A DNA stretch of 64,000 nt from Sphingomonas sp. PP-F2F-G114-C0414 (GTDB lineage Bacteria; Pseudomonadota; Alphaproteobacteria; Sphingomonadales; Sphingomonadaceae): assembly GCF_003688595.1 (NCBI RefSeq), contig NZ_RCWT01000015.1, positions 62,001-126,000 on the forward strand, written 5' to 3'. Made by a program: the position numbers and the translations under genes. Shown here piece by piece: positions 34,561 to 43,075 of the stretch (positions are counted from its first letter, which is position 1; each line of letters starts with the position of its first letter). The notes below the pieces were generated by a model that searched no databases, was not told the DNA's origin, and saw only the letters and a program-made list of their open reading frames with translations.

Positions 34561-35016
34561 TCACTGGCTGCACTCCACCGGCGCGGTGTCGGGCAGGCAT
34601 GCGGTGCAGGCGGTATCGGTCGCCCATGCGCACGCGCCATGTTCGTCGCTCGTGCAGGGATCCCAATGGCTACAACCGCAACCACGGCAGATGCGAGGAT
34701 GGCTATCAGCCGGATCGGTGGCGAGCTGGCGGTAGACGTCCGTGTCGAACGGGAAAACGCTGCGCAGGGCTTCCAGCGTTTCGGGGCGGCGAGCCGTGTT
34801 GCCGGGCGTTTCCAGCGCGTGGATCAGGTTGAGTGCGGGCGCAACCTCATCGGCGTTCTGTGCAAGCATGCCGGCCGCTACCTTGGTCGACATTCCCGAC
34901 GCCTCGCGACGCAGCTTGATGTATCCGGCGGGCGTCAGGGGAGCGGCGCTAGCAGTTGCGGCGCGCTCGCCTCTCTGCATCGGCATCGTGAATGTACGCG
35001 GGAAGACGTGCATCAT
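34561..35016 (-). CDS. Phage protein with HTH-like N terminus and Cys-rich C terminus
   Basis: A 151-residue protein. Residues 30-95 (YIKLRREASGMSTKVAAGMLAQN...) look like a helix-turn-helix of the XRE kind. The C-terminal 40 residues hold seven Cys (CRGCGC, C, C, CTAC), which could bind zinc, plus Trp and His. I know of similar Cys-rich tails in phage proteins but not of a function. AAGGA precedes the start at about seven bases. It follows the ogr gene in the early operon. Confidence 0.6.
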   Translation of the reverse strand: MMHVFPRTFTMPMQRGERAATASAAPLTPAGYIKLRREASGMSTKVAAGMLAQNADEVAPALNLIHALETPGNTARRPETLEALRSVFPFDTDVYRQLATDPADSHPRICRGCGCSHWDPCTSDEHGACAWATDTACTACLPDTAPVECSQ

Positions 35017-35128
35017 CGGGCATTCCTTTCGACAAGGGGGTAGCGGTGCCGGAAGCGGGTGCTTCCGGATGGCGGGGGGGATGGTTCAGGACATTCGCGG
35101 CTGAGGTCGCGGGGATCAGGTCACGGGA

Positions 35129-35455
35129 TCAGGTCGGCGAAGGCGCGACCTCCGCCGCGTCAGGCTGATCGTCGTTGGCAGGAACCCGCTGGTCATCGTT
35201 CGCGGGCTTCGAGCGCCAGTCGCCCTTCGGCAGGACCGCTTCGATTGCGGGGTTGGGCTTCATGCTCGGTCGCACGGTGCGGAAGATGCCCAGCTGCGCT
35301 ACGAAGGTGTGTAGGCAATCGGCATCCTGGCAGACGTAGCGGATCTCGCGCGTGAACACGTCCAGCTTGACGGAGTCGTACGCGATCGCCCGCGTCAGGC
35401 AGTGCGGGCACTCCGTCGCGGGTACGCGCGGGGTGTAGTTTCTCTTCTTCGTCAC
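35129..35455 (-). CDS. ogr: Ogr/Delta-like zinc-finger late-gene activator
   Basis: A 108-residue protein with C16-P-H-C19 and C42-x4-C47, the C2-C2 zinc site of P2 Ogr and P4 Delta, with a TFV segment after it as in Ogr. Ogr binds dyads upstream of late promoters and recruits RNA polymerase through its alpha subunit. The start GTG at 35455 overlaps the stop of the CII-like gene (GTGA). In P2 ogr lies after gene D; here it is inside the early operon. The likely targets are the 27-bp dyads in this prophage. Confidence 0.85.
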   Translation of the reverse strand: MTKKRNYTPRVPATECPHCLTRAIAYDSVKLDVFTREIRYVCQDADCLHTFVAQLGIFRTVRPSMKPNPAIEAVLPKGDWRSKPANDDQRVPANDDQPDAAEVAPSPT

Positions 35456-35949
35456 TGATGGGTCCCCCCGGAATTCCCCGGCCCCGTCGACATGATGGGA
35501 CGAAGGAAATTTGGCAGGCGCCGGCGAATGCGGCGGAGAACGCCGTCAACCTGCTGTGCCTCGACCAGCGCCCGATGATGATCGAGCGGGGAGGCGCCGG
35601 GCTGAGAGGCGCCGAATAGGGCGGAGGTCAGTTCACCTGCCTCACGGACGAAATCGATCGAGTCTGCGACCAGCTGGCGTCGGCAGGCATCTTCCTGGTC
35701 GACCTTGATGCCGAGCTGGTGGCTGAACGCATCGCAGAACGGCGCACCCTCACCGCCAGAAAGCCGGTGCGCGGTATCGAGCGCAAGGGCGTCGAGAAGC
35801 GAGGGCAGCGTGCCGCTGTTCGGGTTGGACCACTCGTAAATGGTGCTCACGGATTTGCCGACCGCCGCAGCGGCGCCTTCCCCTTTGATCTGCGCGAGAA
35901 CCTTGATCATCGCGTCGGGAAAGCTGTCGGGGATGCGGGGCTTAGTCAC
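35452..35949 (-). CDS. CII-like phage regulatory protein
   Basis: A 165-residue protein. Residues 10-50 (MIKVLAQIKGEGAAAAVGKSVSTIYEWSNP) resemble the helix-turn-helix of phage CII-type regulators, and the following helices (about 60-130) suit a multimer. It starts with GTG at 35949, overlapping the Cro-like gene's stop (GTGA). It lies where a regulator of lysis versus lysogeny is expected; its targets are unknown. Confidence 0.65.
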   Translation of the reverse strand: MTKPRIPDSFPDAMIKVLAQIKGEGAAAAVGKSVSTIYEWSNPNSGTLPSLLDALALDTAHRLSGGEGAPFCDAFSHQLGIKVDQEDACRRQLVADSIDFVREAGELTSALFGASQPGASPLDHHRALVEAQQVDGVLRRIRRRLPNFLRPIMSTGPGNSGGTHQ

Positions 35950-36233
35950 AGCGAAGCCGTCTTCTGGAAAACCGCGGATCGATTACAATCGACGGCGGCA
36001 GCCTCCGCGATTACTTCTTCAGTCTCGGGGTAGATGTCGGGGCGGAGAAGATGCTTGGAAATGCCGGTCGCTCGCTCAACCTTGAGCACATGCTCAGCGG
36101 GCAGGCGCTTTGCGGATTGCAGCCATTTCCAGACGGCGGTCTGCGAAACGCCACACAGTCGAGCGAACGCGGATTGCGAACCTAATTTGAGAACCGCCGT
36201 TTTCAGCGACGCGGAAGGGGATGCGATCTCCAT
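35946..36233 (-). CDS. Cro/YdaS-like repressor
   Basis: A 95-residue protein with a Cro/YdaS-type helix-turn-helix, LGSQSAFARLCGVSQTAVWKWLQSAKRLPAEHVLKVERATG (about 17-57). It is divergent from the CI-like repressor gene across 84 bases that hold two operators. This is the usual phage switch: Cro blocks repressor expression and lets early genes run. First gene of the minus-strand early operon. Confidence 0.8.
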   Translation of the reverse strand: MEIASPSASLKTAVLKLGSQSAFARLCGVSQTAVWKWLQSAKRLPAEHVLKVERATGISKHLLRPDIYPETEEVIAEAAAVDCNRSAVFQKTASL

Positions 36234-36242
36234 AACCGCTGA

Positions 36243-36260
36243 CTACACATATGGTTGTAG
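36243..36260. promoter_or_regulatory. Operator 1 (CTACA-N8-TGTAG)
   Basis: CTACA (36243-36247) and TGTAG (36256-36260) form an 18-base dyad with ten bases before the Cro-like gene's start. The same dyad recurs at 36291, so both are probable sites for the repressor or the Cro-like protein. Confidence 0.65.
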
Positions 36261-36290
36261 TTCGGTCAACACCTATTCGTCCGTATGCAA

Positions 36291-36308
36291 CTACACCATT
36301 GGTTGTAG
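36291..36308. promoter_or_regulatory. Operator 2 (CTACA-N8-TGTAG)
   Basis: Second 18-base dyad, 48 bases from the first and ten bases before the repressor ATG at 36318. The spacer CCATTGGT is close to that of operator 1 (CATATGGT). Binding here would let the repressor control its own gene. Confidence 0.65.
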
Positions 36309-36317
36309 CTTGCCCTT

Positions 36318-36803
36318 ATGATTGACGGTGAACGATTAGCTGAGCGGCTGAAAGCCAATGGACTGTCGCAGTCCGAACTGGCGCGACGCGTAGGTATCAG
36401 CCAGCAGACCATACATAAGCTGGTCGTCGGGCAATCCCGCGGCTCGACGCACATCGCTGCCATCGCGAGAGAATTGGCGACCTCGCCGGCGTATCTCACG
36501 GGTGACGTCGATGATCCCTATGAGGGAGCCGCTCCGCCGCGGCCTAGGCCGACCGTGCAGGTCGCCACCATGCAGGTATTGCTGCCGGATCAGCGGGCCT
36601 TGGCCCGAATGTTTCTTGGCATTCTGAAAGCGTCTGAGGGGATGTCTCAGGATGCTCTTTCTGATGAGCTTGCACGGATGCTGCCCAAAGGGCTCGGGCT
36701 TCTGCAAGGGCCGCTTGTGTTCGAGGACTCGGACGACAGCGATGTTCCGCCAGGCGAACCTGAAGACGGTCATGACGATCGTCCCGCACGACAGCGAGCA
36801 TAG
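36318..36803 (+). CDS. CI-like prophage repressor (XRE family)
   Basis: A 161-residue protein. Residues 5-60 (RLAERLKANGLSQSELARRVGISQQTIHKLVVGQSRGS) form an XRE helix-turn-helix. There is no S24 peptidase domain, so it is unlike lambda CI and is probably not cleaved by RecA, as with P2 C. The acidic C-terminal part may dimerise. Its divergent position to the Cro-like gene and the two operators support a role as the lysogeny repressor. Confidence 0.8.
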   Translation: MIDGERLAERLKANGLSQSELARRVGISQQTIHKLVVGQSRGSTHIAAIARELATSPAYLTGDVDDPYEGAAPPRPRPTVQVATMQVLLPDQRALARMFLGILKASEGMSQDALSDELARMLPKGLGLLQGPLVFEDSDDSDVPPGEPEDGHDDRPARQRA

Positions 36804-37156
36804 CGCAGGCGGTTTCACACCGAGCGCATCCGCGCTCGCAGCGGGGCTGAGACTGGAAAACTGACACCATAACGCCAACTCATATTGTTCTTGTTATGTT
36901 CCGTGCTGTACGGCACGAATTCCAATAAAAAAAGAGGGGTTTAAAAATGGGGACCGACATAACATTCGGCAGTTGACAACGCCGTGCTGCCGTTACGTAG
37001 GCGGTCGACTTGACGAAGGTGTGGTGAGCAAACGTCGGTGCCAACGTGTGCAGCGTACATTATATACAACGGTCACTTTGTGATTTGCATATGAACCAAT
37101 TTAGTTATCCTGTTGTTGTGAGTTCCATATCGTAGGTTTTGGATGATCTAAGCACT
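36804..37156. other. Gene-free, low-GC boundary of the OLD-type gene
   Basis: No gene is seen. Base composition drops sharply at about 36,880 and stays low through the next gene, marking an inserted segment. A hairpin CGTGC-TGTACG-GCACG (36902-36917) is followed by an A-rich stretch. TTGACA at 36973-36978 and TATATACA at 37061 are possible promoter pieces but are not well spaced as a pair. Confidence 0.5.
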
Positions 37157-38962
37157 ATGCATTTAAGCAAAATCAAACTGGTCGGTTTTCAATCATTCGC
37201 TAACACCGGCGATATTGAGTTGAAGAGAGGCACGAATTTAATAATCGGCCCTAACAATGCCGGCAAGAGTGCCCTGCTTCGATCATTATACGGCCAATTG
37301 CCAAATGATCCACATCGCACACCCGAACGCTTTGAGAGCCATCAGCTACCCACCCCTACTCAGCAAATCGTGGCTTCACTAAGCGGGTCTGAGTTAAAGG
37401 ACGAGTTGCGGCGAAGAAATAGGACACTTATTCCTACGCCATATGGTCAGCTTTATCCCGCCATTGAATACGCCGAAAAAATAATTCATGAGGGTGTCGA
37501 CATTACCATCGACCGATCGCCGGAAGGAATTATGCCAGGGGAGTACCCGTCGCATAAATTATTCAGTTCAGGCGCTCATGCTGGAGCGGCGCTTGTAGCC
37601 GGGAAAAATGGAGATATTGCCTTCGCGCAATCTCTCATCAATGGAGACGATCTACCAAGTCTTGCTATTGAGGCTTTAGACAGGAAGCTATTTTACTTTT
37701 CTGCTCAGCGACTTTCGTTGGGTGAAAGTGTTTTTCAGCATGCCACCCGATTGACACCGGATGCGTCTAACCTCCCAGCAGTACTGATGACGATACGGGG
37801 ATCAAATGTAAGTGTATTCGATCGATTAGTATATCATCTAACTGATATATTCCCAACTGTGGGCAACATGAGTGTGCGACCTCACAGTTTTGGTGCCAAC
37901 TTGGTTGAAGTGCTGATATGGCCGACAAGCCAGGCAGATAACCCCCTCCTTGCATTTCCCCTTTCACAGAGTGGAACAGGTGTTGCACAAGTTATAGCTA
38001 TTCTGACCGCTGTAATGACAGTCAAGGAGGCGGTAATCGTTATTGACGAGATAAATAGCTTTTTGCATCCTGCAGCAGTCAAGAATTTGTTGCGTATTCT
38101 TGAATCAGAATACAGCGAGCATCAATACATTGTATCGACGCATTCGCCAGAGGTTGTCAGTTTTGGCAATCCAGCGACCGTCCATCTCGTTACTCGTGAG
38201 GGGTATAACTCGCATGTTCAATCAATCGATCTCGGCGCAATTGATCAACTAAAGATTATGGCCGACCACCTCGGCATCTCGATGAGCGACGTTTTCGCTG
38301 CAGAAAGAGTCATCTGGGTGGAGGGGCAAACCGAAGAGCGCTGCTTTCCTTATGTCTATGAGCAGCTATTTGGCCATGTACCTCGTGGCACTGTCTTCAG
38401 CAGAGTCGCCGCAACAGGAGATTTCCTAAGTAAACGTTTGGATCCAACTCTCATCTTCAACATATATACCCGACTCAGCTCGGCCACCAGTTCGCTCGTA
38501 AAGGCAGTAGTATTCAGTTTTGATACGGAGGAACTTACAGATCGTGAGCAAGAAGACTTAAACCGACGTGCGCTGAATAGGATTATATTTCTACCGCGTC
38601 GTATGTTGGAATGCTACCTTGTGGACGAAGAGGCGATCTCCGCGTTCATTAATGCAAGAGTTGAAACAACCTCGACAACTACGGCTCAAGAGGTTGCCGA
38701 GGCTTTGAGGCAAATAGCAGCCCAGCCCCCACTGCTTGTAGGAAGCTGGAAGGGCAGCATTAGCGACCCGGAATGGCTCGCCGAGGTGCACGGAGGTAGA
38801 TTAATTGCTGAGGCGGTTAAATCTGTCAGCAAGGGTACCGTGACATTCAACAAAAATAAGGAATCTCTAGAGCTTTTGCAAACGATGGCCAAACGCGATC
38901 GTAATTTGTTGATACCGCTGGCTGATTACGTGAGAAAACTTGTCGATTCCGTAGGAGTTTGA
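37157..38962 (+). CDS. OLD family ATP-dependent endonuclease (AAA ATPase plus Toprim)
   Basis: A 601-residue protein from the ATG at 37157 (a TTG at 37139 would add six residues). The N-terminal SMC/ABC-type ATPase has Walker A GPNNAGKS (31-38), a signature-like LSQSGTG, Walker B VIVIDEI (Asp297-Glu298) and the STHSPE His-switch (His329). A Toprim nuclease domain follows: VEGQTEE with Glu389 and FSFDTEE with Asp456/Glu458. This is the architecture of P2 Old and other class 1 OLD nucleases, which attack DNA of other phages. Its GC content is well below its neighbours and it is a single gene between the repressor and late gene D, so it looks like an acquired defence cargo gene. Confidence 0.85.
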   Translation: MHLSKIKLVGFQSFANTGDIELKRGTNLIIGPNNAGKSALLRSLYGQLPNDPHRTPERFESHQLPTPTQQIVASLSGSELKDELRRRNRTLIPTPYGQLYPAIEYAEKIIHEGVDITIDRSPEGIMPGEYPSHKLFSSGAHAGAALVAGKNGDIAFAQSLINGDDLPSLAIEALDRKLFYFSAQRLSLGESVFQHATRLTPDASNLPAVLMTIRGSNVSVFDRLVYHLTDIFPTVGNMSVRPHSFGANLVEVLIWPTSQADNPLLAFPLSQSGTGVAQVIAILTAVMTVKEAVIVIDEINSFLHPAAVKNLLRILESEYSEHQYIVSTHSPEVVSFGNPATVHLVTREGYNSHVQSIDLGAIDQLKIMADHLGISMSDVFAAERVIWVEGQTEERCFPYVYEQLFGHVPRGTVFSRVAATGDFLSKRLDPTLIFNIYTRLSSATSSLVKAVVFSFDTEELTDREQEDLNRRALNRIIFLPRRMLECYLVDEEAISAFINARVETTSTTTAQEVAEALRQIAAQPPLLVGSWKGSISDPEWLAEVHGGRLIAEAVKSVSKGTVTFNKNKESLELLQTMAKRDRNLLIPLADYVRKLVDSVGV

Positions 38963-39114
38963 AGTATAGGCGATTTAGCACGGCTGTCGCAATTTTGAAG
39001 AGCAAATGTTTTCGGTTGTCCGATAGTGCTGAGGTGCGCACATGTTGAACATCGGCTCTGAACTTCAGCGGCCAATATGGTCGCATCATTGAAAGAGAAT
39101 AGACAGATTAAACG

Positions 39115-40146
39115 TTAGACCGCTTCAAGCTTTAGGTCCGTCGAATAGCCCCGATCGCCAAATGTGTGCGTCACCTCGACCGCAAGCCACGCGGGTCTGT
39201 CGATCTGCGCTTTGTATCCGCTCACGCTCGCTTTCATTTCAACGTGGACATCCGGCCGACCAAGCGCAAGCCTGAGAATGAGCGAGGCTGGCTCCCGGGC
39301 CGCACGGCTACTTGCCGCAGTGGCGGCGACCTGTGCATCCGCTTGGTTGGCGTACACTCGCGATAGCGTCTTCGCCCCCTCGACCTTCCCCGCCACGAAC
39401 TGCTCGCGCTTGCCGGATTTCCGATCGTGCCACGTCGCCTTAACCCCCGGCACGTCGTCGCGTTTCTGGCGGCTGAACTGGTGGGCATCGCCGTCGCGTC
39501 GCGCGATGGTGATGGTCGCGATCGGTTTGCCGGACGGCGTCGTCCTGGCGGCGATGGGGGAAAAGATGAGAACGCCGCGCGCGATCTTTGCCACCGCCCC
39601 TCGCTCACGGCCGAGGCGACGGAGGAAGGCGATATCGCTTTCGCGGTTCTGCGCCTTTGCCGTGACCGCGATGTCGGCGAGGCTGGCCGCGCAGCGAAGT
39701 GTCAGCTGATGCCGCTCGGCGATCTCGGTCACGATCGCGCCGAGCGTCGTGCCGTGCCAGCTCTTCTCCCGCCTGGTCTTCAGGTCGCTGGTGAAGTCGG
39801 CAGAGCGCGCGCGGATCGTGATTAGGTCGGGCGGGCCGCCATGCGCGACCTCGTCGACGATGAACCATCCCTTGTCGACCAAGCCGGGCGTAACGTCGCT
39901 GCCCTGCTTCCAGCCGAGCCATACGTGGATCTTCGCGCCCGTCGGCGGGAGCGCGACGACGCCATCGGTATCGTCGATGACGAGATCGAGTTGGTCGGCC
40001 TCCTCGCCGCGCTTTTCGGTGATGCCGAGCGAGACGAGGCGACGGCGCGGCGGGCGGCCATTGCCTTGCGCGACGCGGCCTTCGAGCAGCGGCGTGATGT
40101 CGGTGCCGTCGACGACGACACGGACGGCAGCGATGTTGGCGATCAT
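39115..40146 (-). CDS. D: Phage tail protein D (baseplate hub)
   Basis: A 343-residue protein matching P2 gpD (387 residues), which forms the tail hub at the end of the tube. The beta-rich N terminus (VRVVVDGTDITPLLEGRV) and LGWKQGSDVTPGLVDKGWFIVDEV block are typical; AQNRESDIAFLRRLGRERGAVA (about 160-181) is the family signature. It is the last gene of the late transcript. The ATG at 40146 overlaps the U gene's stop. Confidence 0.9.
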   Translation of the reverse strand: MIANIAAVRVVVDGTDITPLLEGRVAQGNGRPPRRRLVSLGITEKRGEEADQLDLVIDDTDGVVALPPTGAKIHVWLGWKQGSDVTPGLVDKGWFIVDEVAHGGPPDLITIRARSADFTSDLKTRREKSWHGTTLGAIVTEIAERHQLTLRCAASLADIAVTAKAQNRESDIAFLRRLGRERGAVAKIARGVLIFSPIAARTTPSGKPIATITIARRDGDAHQFSRQKRDDVPGVKATWHDRKSGKREQFVAGKVEGAKTLSRVYANQADAQVAATAASSRAAREPASLILRLALGRPDVHVEMKASVSGYKAQIDRPAWLAVEVTHTFGDRGYSTDLKLEAV

Positions 40147-40529
40147 GCGACGTCGCTGTCGACGCGCAGGAGGTCGATCGCGAAGTCGATCTGGCGAGGC
40201 GTGCCGTCGGGGAAGAACGCCTTCCCGCGATCGTCGATGCTGGTGATGACGAACGCACCGTAGACGTAGCCGAGGCCGTCGACCAACGACCAGGCGTCGC
40301 CGGTATCCGCCATGCGCCGCAGTTCGTCGATCGACACACGTCCGTCCACGATCTCGTTATACACGGTACCTGGCAGCGAGATTGTCTCGTCGCCCGGTCC
40401 CGTGAACTGGGTGGCATCGCGAGCGCCGATCCGCGCAGACGTCGCGTGCCGCCAGCTCGCGCGACGGGAGATCTCATCGAACGCCAGCGTGTCGATCGAG
40501 AACGCAAAAAGGCCAATTGAGAGCAACAT
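40143..40529 (-). CDS. U: Phage tail protein U
   Basis: A 128-residue protein of the P2 gpU type, which ends the tail tube. The N terminus FAFSIDTLAFDEISRRASWRHA and the block ISLPGTVYNEIVDGRVSIDELRRMADTGDAW are diagnostic. It overlaps D (ATGA) and its start at 40529 overlaps the stop of T. Confidence 0.88.
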   Translation of the reverse strand: MLLSIGLFAFSIDTLAFDEISRRASWRHATSARIGARDATQFTGPGDETISLPGTVYNEIVDGRVSIDELRRMADTGDAWSLVDGLGYVYGAFVITSIDDRGKAFFPDGTPRQIDFAIDLLRVDSDVA

Positions 40530-42439
40530 CAGACGGTCTCGTAATCAGGGGTGTCGGCGAACGATGATCGGCCTCTCGCGGCGGTCTCGCGCTCGCGTCG
40601 GTCCAGCTCGTCGGCGACGGCACGCGCGAGAGCTTGCGCGTCCTGTCCGGGCTGCTGGTTAATGTGAATGGTGTAGCTGCGCGGCGCAGCGTTGCCCGCG
40701 CGAGCTGACGCGACCCCGGCGCTGCCGGCGCCGGTGCCGCCCATCGCCAGCGCCGGGATCGCGCTGCCGGTGACGATCGCGGACGTCAGGCGGCTGGAGA
40801 GGCGAACCATGCGCTTGACTGGCTCGCCCTCCTGCGCGGCAATGCCGTTGGTCAGCCCGTCGACGATGTTGCCACCGAAGCCGGCGAAGACGCGGCTGGG
40901 CGAATGGATGCCAAGCTTCGCCTTGAACCAGCCGGCGGCGGACGACGCGACGCCGACGATCGTGCTTTTCAGCGAGCCGAACATGCCGAAGATCCCGCGG
41001 ATAAGCCCAGAGATCATATCGCGGCCGATCTGCGCAAAGCGGGTCGGCAGCGAGGCGAACCAGTCCACGGCCCCCGCGAACGTTCCCTTGATCCCCTGCC
41101 ATAGCCCGGCGAACCATCCGCCGATCGCGCCCCAATTGGCATAGATCAAATAGGCCGCCGCCCCGATCGCCACGATGCCAGCCACGACGGCAAGCGCAAT
41201 GCCGACGACCGGCAGCATCCCGATTCCGAGCGCTCCAGCCGCGAACGCGAGCGCCGAGAATGGCGCGACGAGGCCGGCAATGACGATCGCGCCGCCCCCC
41301 AGCACGAAAAAGAGCCCCGCAAATGCCGCGGCACCGATCGCCACCGCCTTGGTCAAATTGGGGTAGCGGTTGGCGACATCGCCGATCCACGTCGCGAACG
41401 CATTCGCGCGCGTCACGATGGCGTTGATGGTCGGCAGCAGCTGCGAGCCGAGCGTGATCGCCAGCGTCGTCGCGTTGATCTTGAGCTGTTTCGACTGTTC
41501 GGCGGAATCCTTCATGCGGTCGGCGAAGTCACGGTCGGTCGTGCCCCCGGCCTTTGCCGCCTCGGCGCGGATCTTGCGGAATTCCTCCATGTTCTGGATC
41601 AGCGGACGCAGGCCCTGCTGCACTTGGGCATCCTCGAACAGATAGCCGAGCTTCGACAGGTCGCCCTTCAGCGTCTTGTTCGTCAGCTCGGCGATGGCTT
41701 CGAGTGGCGTCTTGCCTTCTGCATAGGCCTTCTTCAGCGCTGCTGGCAGATCGACGCCCATTTTCTCGAACGCCTTGTTGGTGGCGGGCGACGCGATCTT
41801 CTGAAGAATGTTGGCGAGGTTCGTACCGGCGCTGGCGGCATCGCCGGCACCTTTGCGCGCAATCTGCAACCCGGCCGCCAGATCCGCGACGGCACCGACG
41901 CCGGTCTGCCCGAGCCCCTGATACGCGGCGGTGAGCGCGGGGAAATACTGCGCCATGTCCTTGATCTCGAACGCGCCCGCCTTGCCGGCGCTGGCCATGA
42001 CGTCGATGATCTTGCCGGTCTGTGCAACCGGCACCTTCAGGTTGTCGGTGGCGGCGAACGCGGCGGCAGACAGGTCAGAGATCTCAGCCTTGTACGCGGT
42101 CGCGGCGCGGCCGATCGGTTTCATCATCGCGACCGCGTCGGGCACCTTCGCGCCGAGCCCGGCGAGCGCATCGACCCCTGCCTGGAGGTCTGCCGGCATC
42201 TGGTTGGCGGCGCGCGCGGAAACGAGCAGGTTGCGCCCGAGCTGCTCCGATGCGGCGCGCGATAGATCGGCTTTTTGGCCGATGTCAGTCATGACCGACT
42301 GATAGTCCTGCGCGGCCTTGATGCTGCCGATCAACGGCGCGGCCATCGCCATGCCCGTGCCGATTGCCGCGGCACCTCCAGCCGCGAGCCCGGTCGCCAT
42401 AGCTTGCGTCCGCGAGAACCGCGCGCGACCTGCCGCCAT
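40529..42439 (-). pseudogene. T: Tape-measure protein T, C-terminal part after an amber codon
   Basis: This 636-codon frame holds most of a P2 gpT-like tape-measure protein: a coil with SVMTDIGQKADLSRAASEQLG, the TIGR01760-type core (about 60-260), glycine-rich hydrophobic segments (about 355-430), and a C-terminal GMFGSLKSTIVGVASSAAGWFKAKLGIHSPSRVFAGFG block. It is in the same frame as 42512-42946, separated only by a TAG at 42512-42514 and 24 sense codons. Together they make 805 residues, near P2 gpT (815). The ATG at 42439 has no ribosome site, so the part may not be made on its own. Confidence 0.8.
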
Positions 42440-42511
42440 GCGGCGTTCGCGGTCGGCGAGCCGCCCGACCTCCGCTGTCTGCTCTATGATCGTACGGTTG
42501 GTCTGAACGGC

Positions 42512-42946
42512 CTAGGTGCGCAGGCGGCGCTGGTGACGTGCGAGGTCGTTCGTATCGATCCCGGCCGTGTGTAGACGCAGCGACATCTCCTGAAGCGACT
42601 GCGCCTGTTTGCGCTCGGTTGCTTCCAGCGTCGTCACCTCGCGTTCCGTCTTGGCGAGCGCGCGGGTCAGCGTCGCGGACGGCTTGTCGGCGGCGGCGAT
42701 CTCTTGCCGCAATCCCGCCATGCGGGTGCGTGCCGTCCCCAGCGCGGTGCCGGTATCGCCGAGGCCTGTCTTGAGCTTGCGGAAACCGGCGATATCGCTC
42801 TGCGCGCGTTCGATCTCTTTCAAACCGTCGCGCGTCAGCTTGAGCGCCTGAGCCGCCTTCGTCGAGCCGCCAGCGATGGCGCGCAGCGGACCGGTGACGC
42901 GGTCACCGGCCTCCAGCAGCATGCGGATGCGCAGGTTACGATCCAC
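42512..42946 (-). pseudogene. T: Tape-measure protein T, N-terminal part ending at an in-frame amber codon
   Basis: The GTG at 42946 starts the gpT-like protein; 144 residues of coiled coil (MLLEAGDRVTGPLRAIAG, then RDGLKEIERAQSDI) follow before TAG at 42512-42514. The frame continues beyond the stop into the rest of T, so one base change (CAG or similar to TAG) would explain it. Unless the codon is suppressed, the tail cannot be built and the prophage is defective. It overlaps the 3' end of E' by 11 bases. Confidence 0.75.
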
Positions 42947-43067
42947 GGGTCTTTCCTTCGGGGTTATGGCGGCGGGCGGCGCGCGCGCGCCACTGCATCA
43001 AGTCATGGATCGAAAGCGCGTCGAGGGCGTCGGGCGACCAGTGGAAGACAAAGGCAATGTCCGCCAT
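42936..43067 (-). CDS. E': GpE-family tail protein (E' reading frame)
   Basis: A 43-residue frame, MADIAFVFHWSPDALDALSI and so on, that matches the GpE family of P2-like phages (short proteins with a HW-x-L/P motif and LMQWRARA). It can start at the ATG at 43067 with AGAGG five bases ahead. It is also in the frame reached by a -1 shift in gene E at 43118-43124, so it may mainly be made as an E+E' fusion of about 160 residues. Both act as tail-assembly chaperones for the tape measure. Confidence 0.85.
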   Translation of the reverse strand: MADIAFVFHWSPDALDALSIHDLMQWRARAARRHNPEGKTRGS

Positions 43068-43075
43068 CGGATCCT

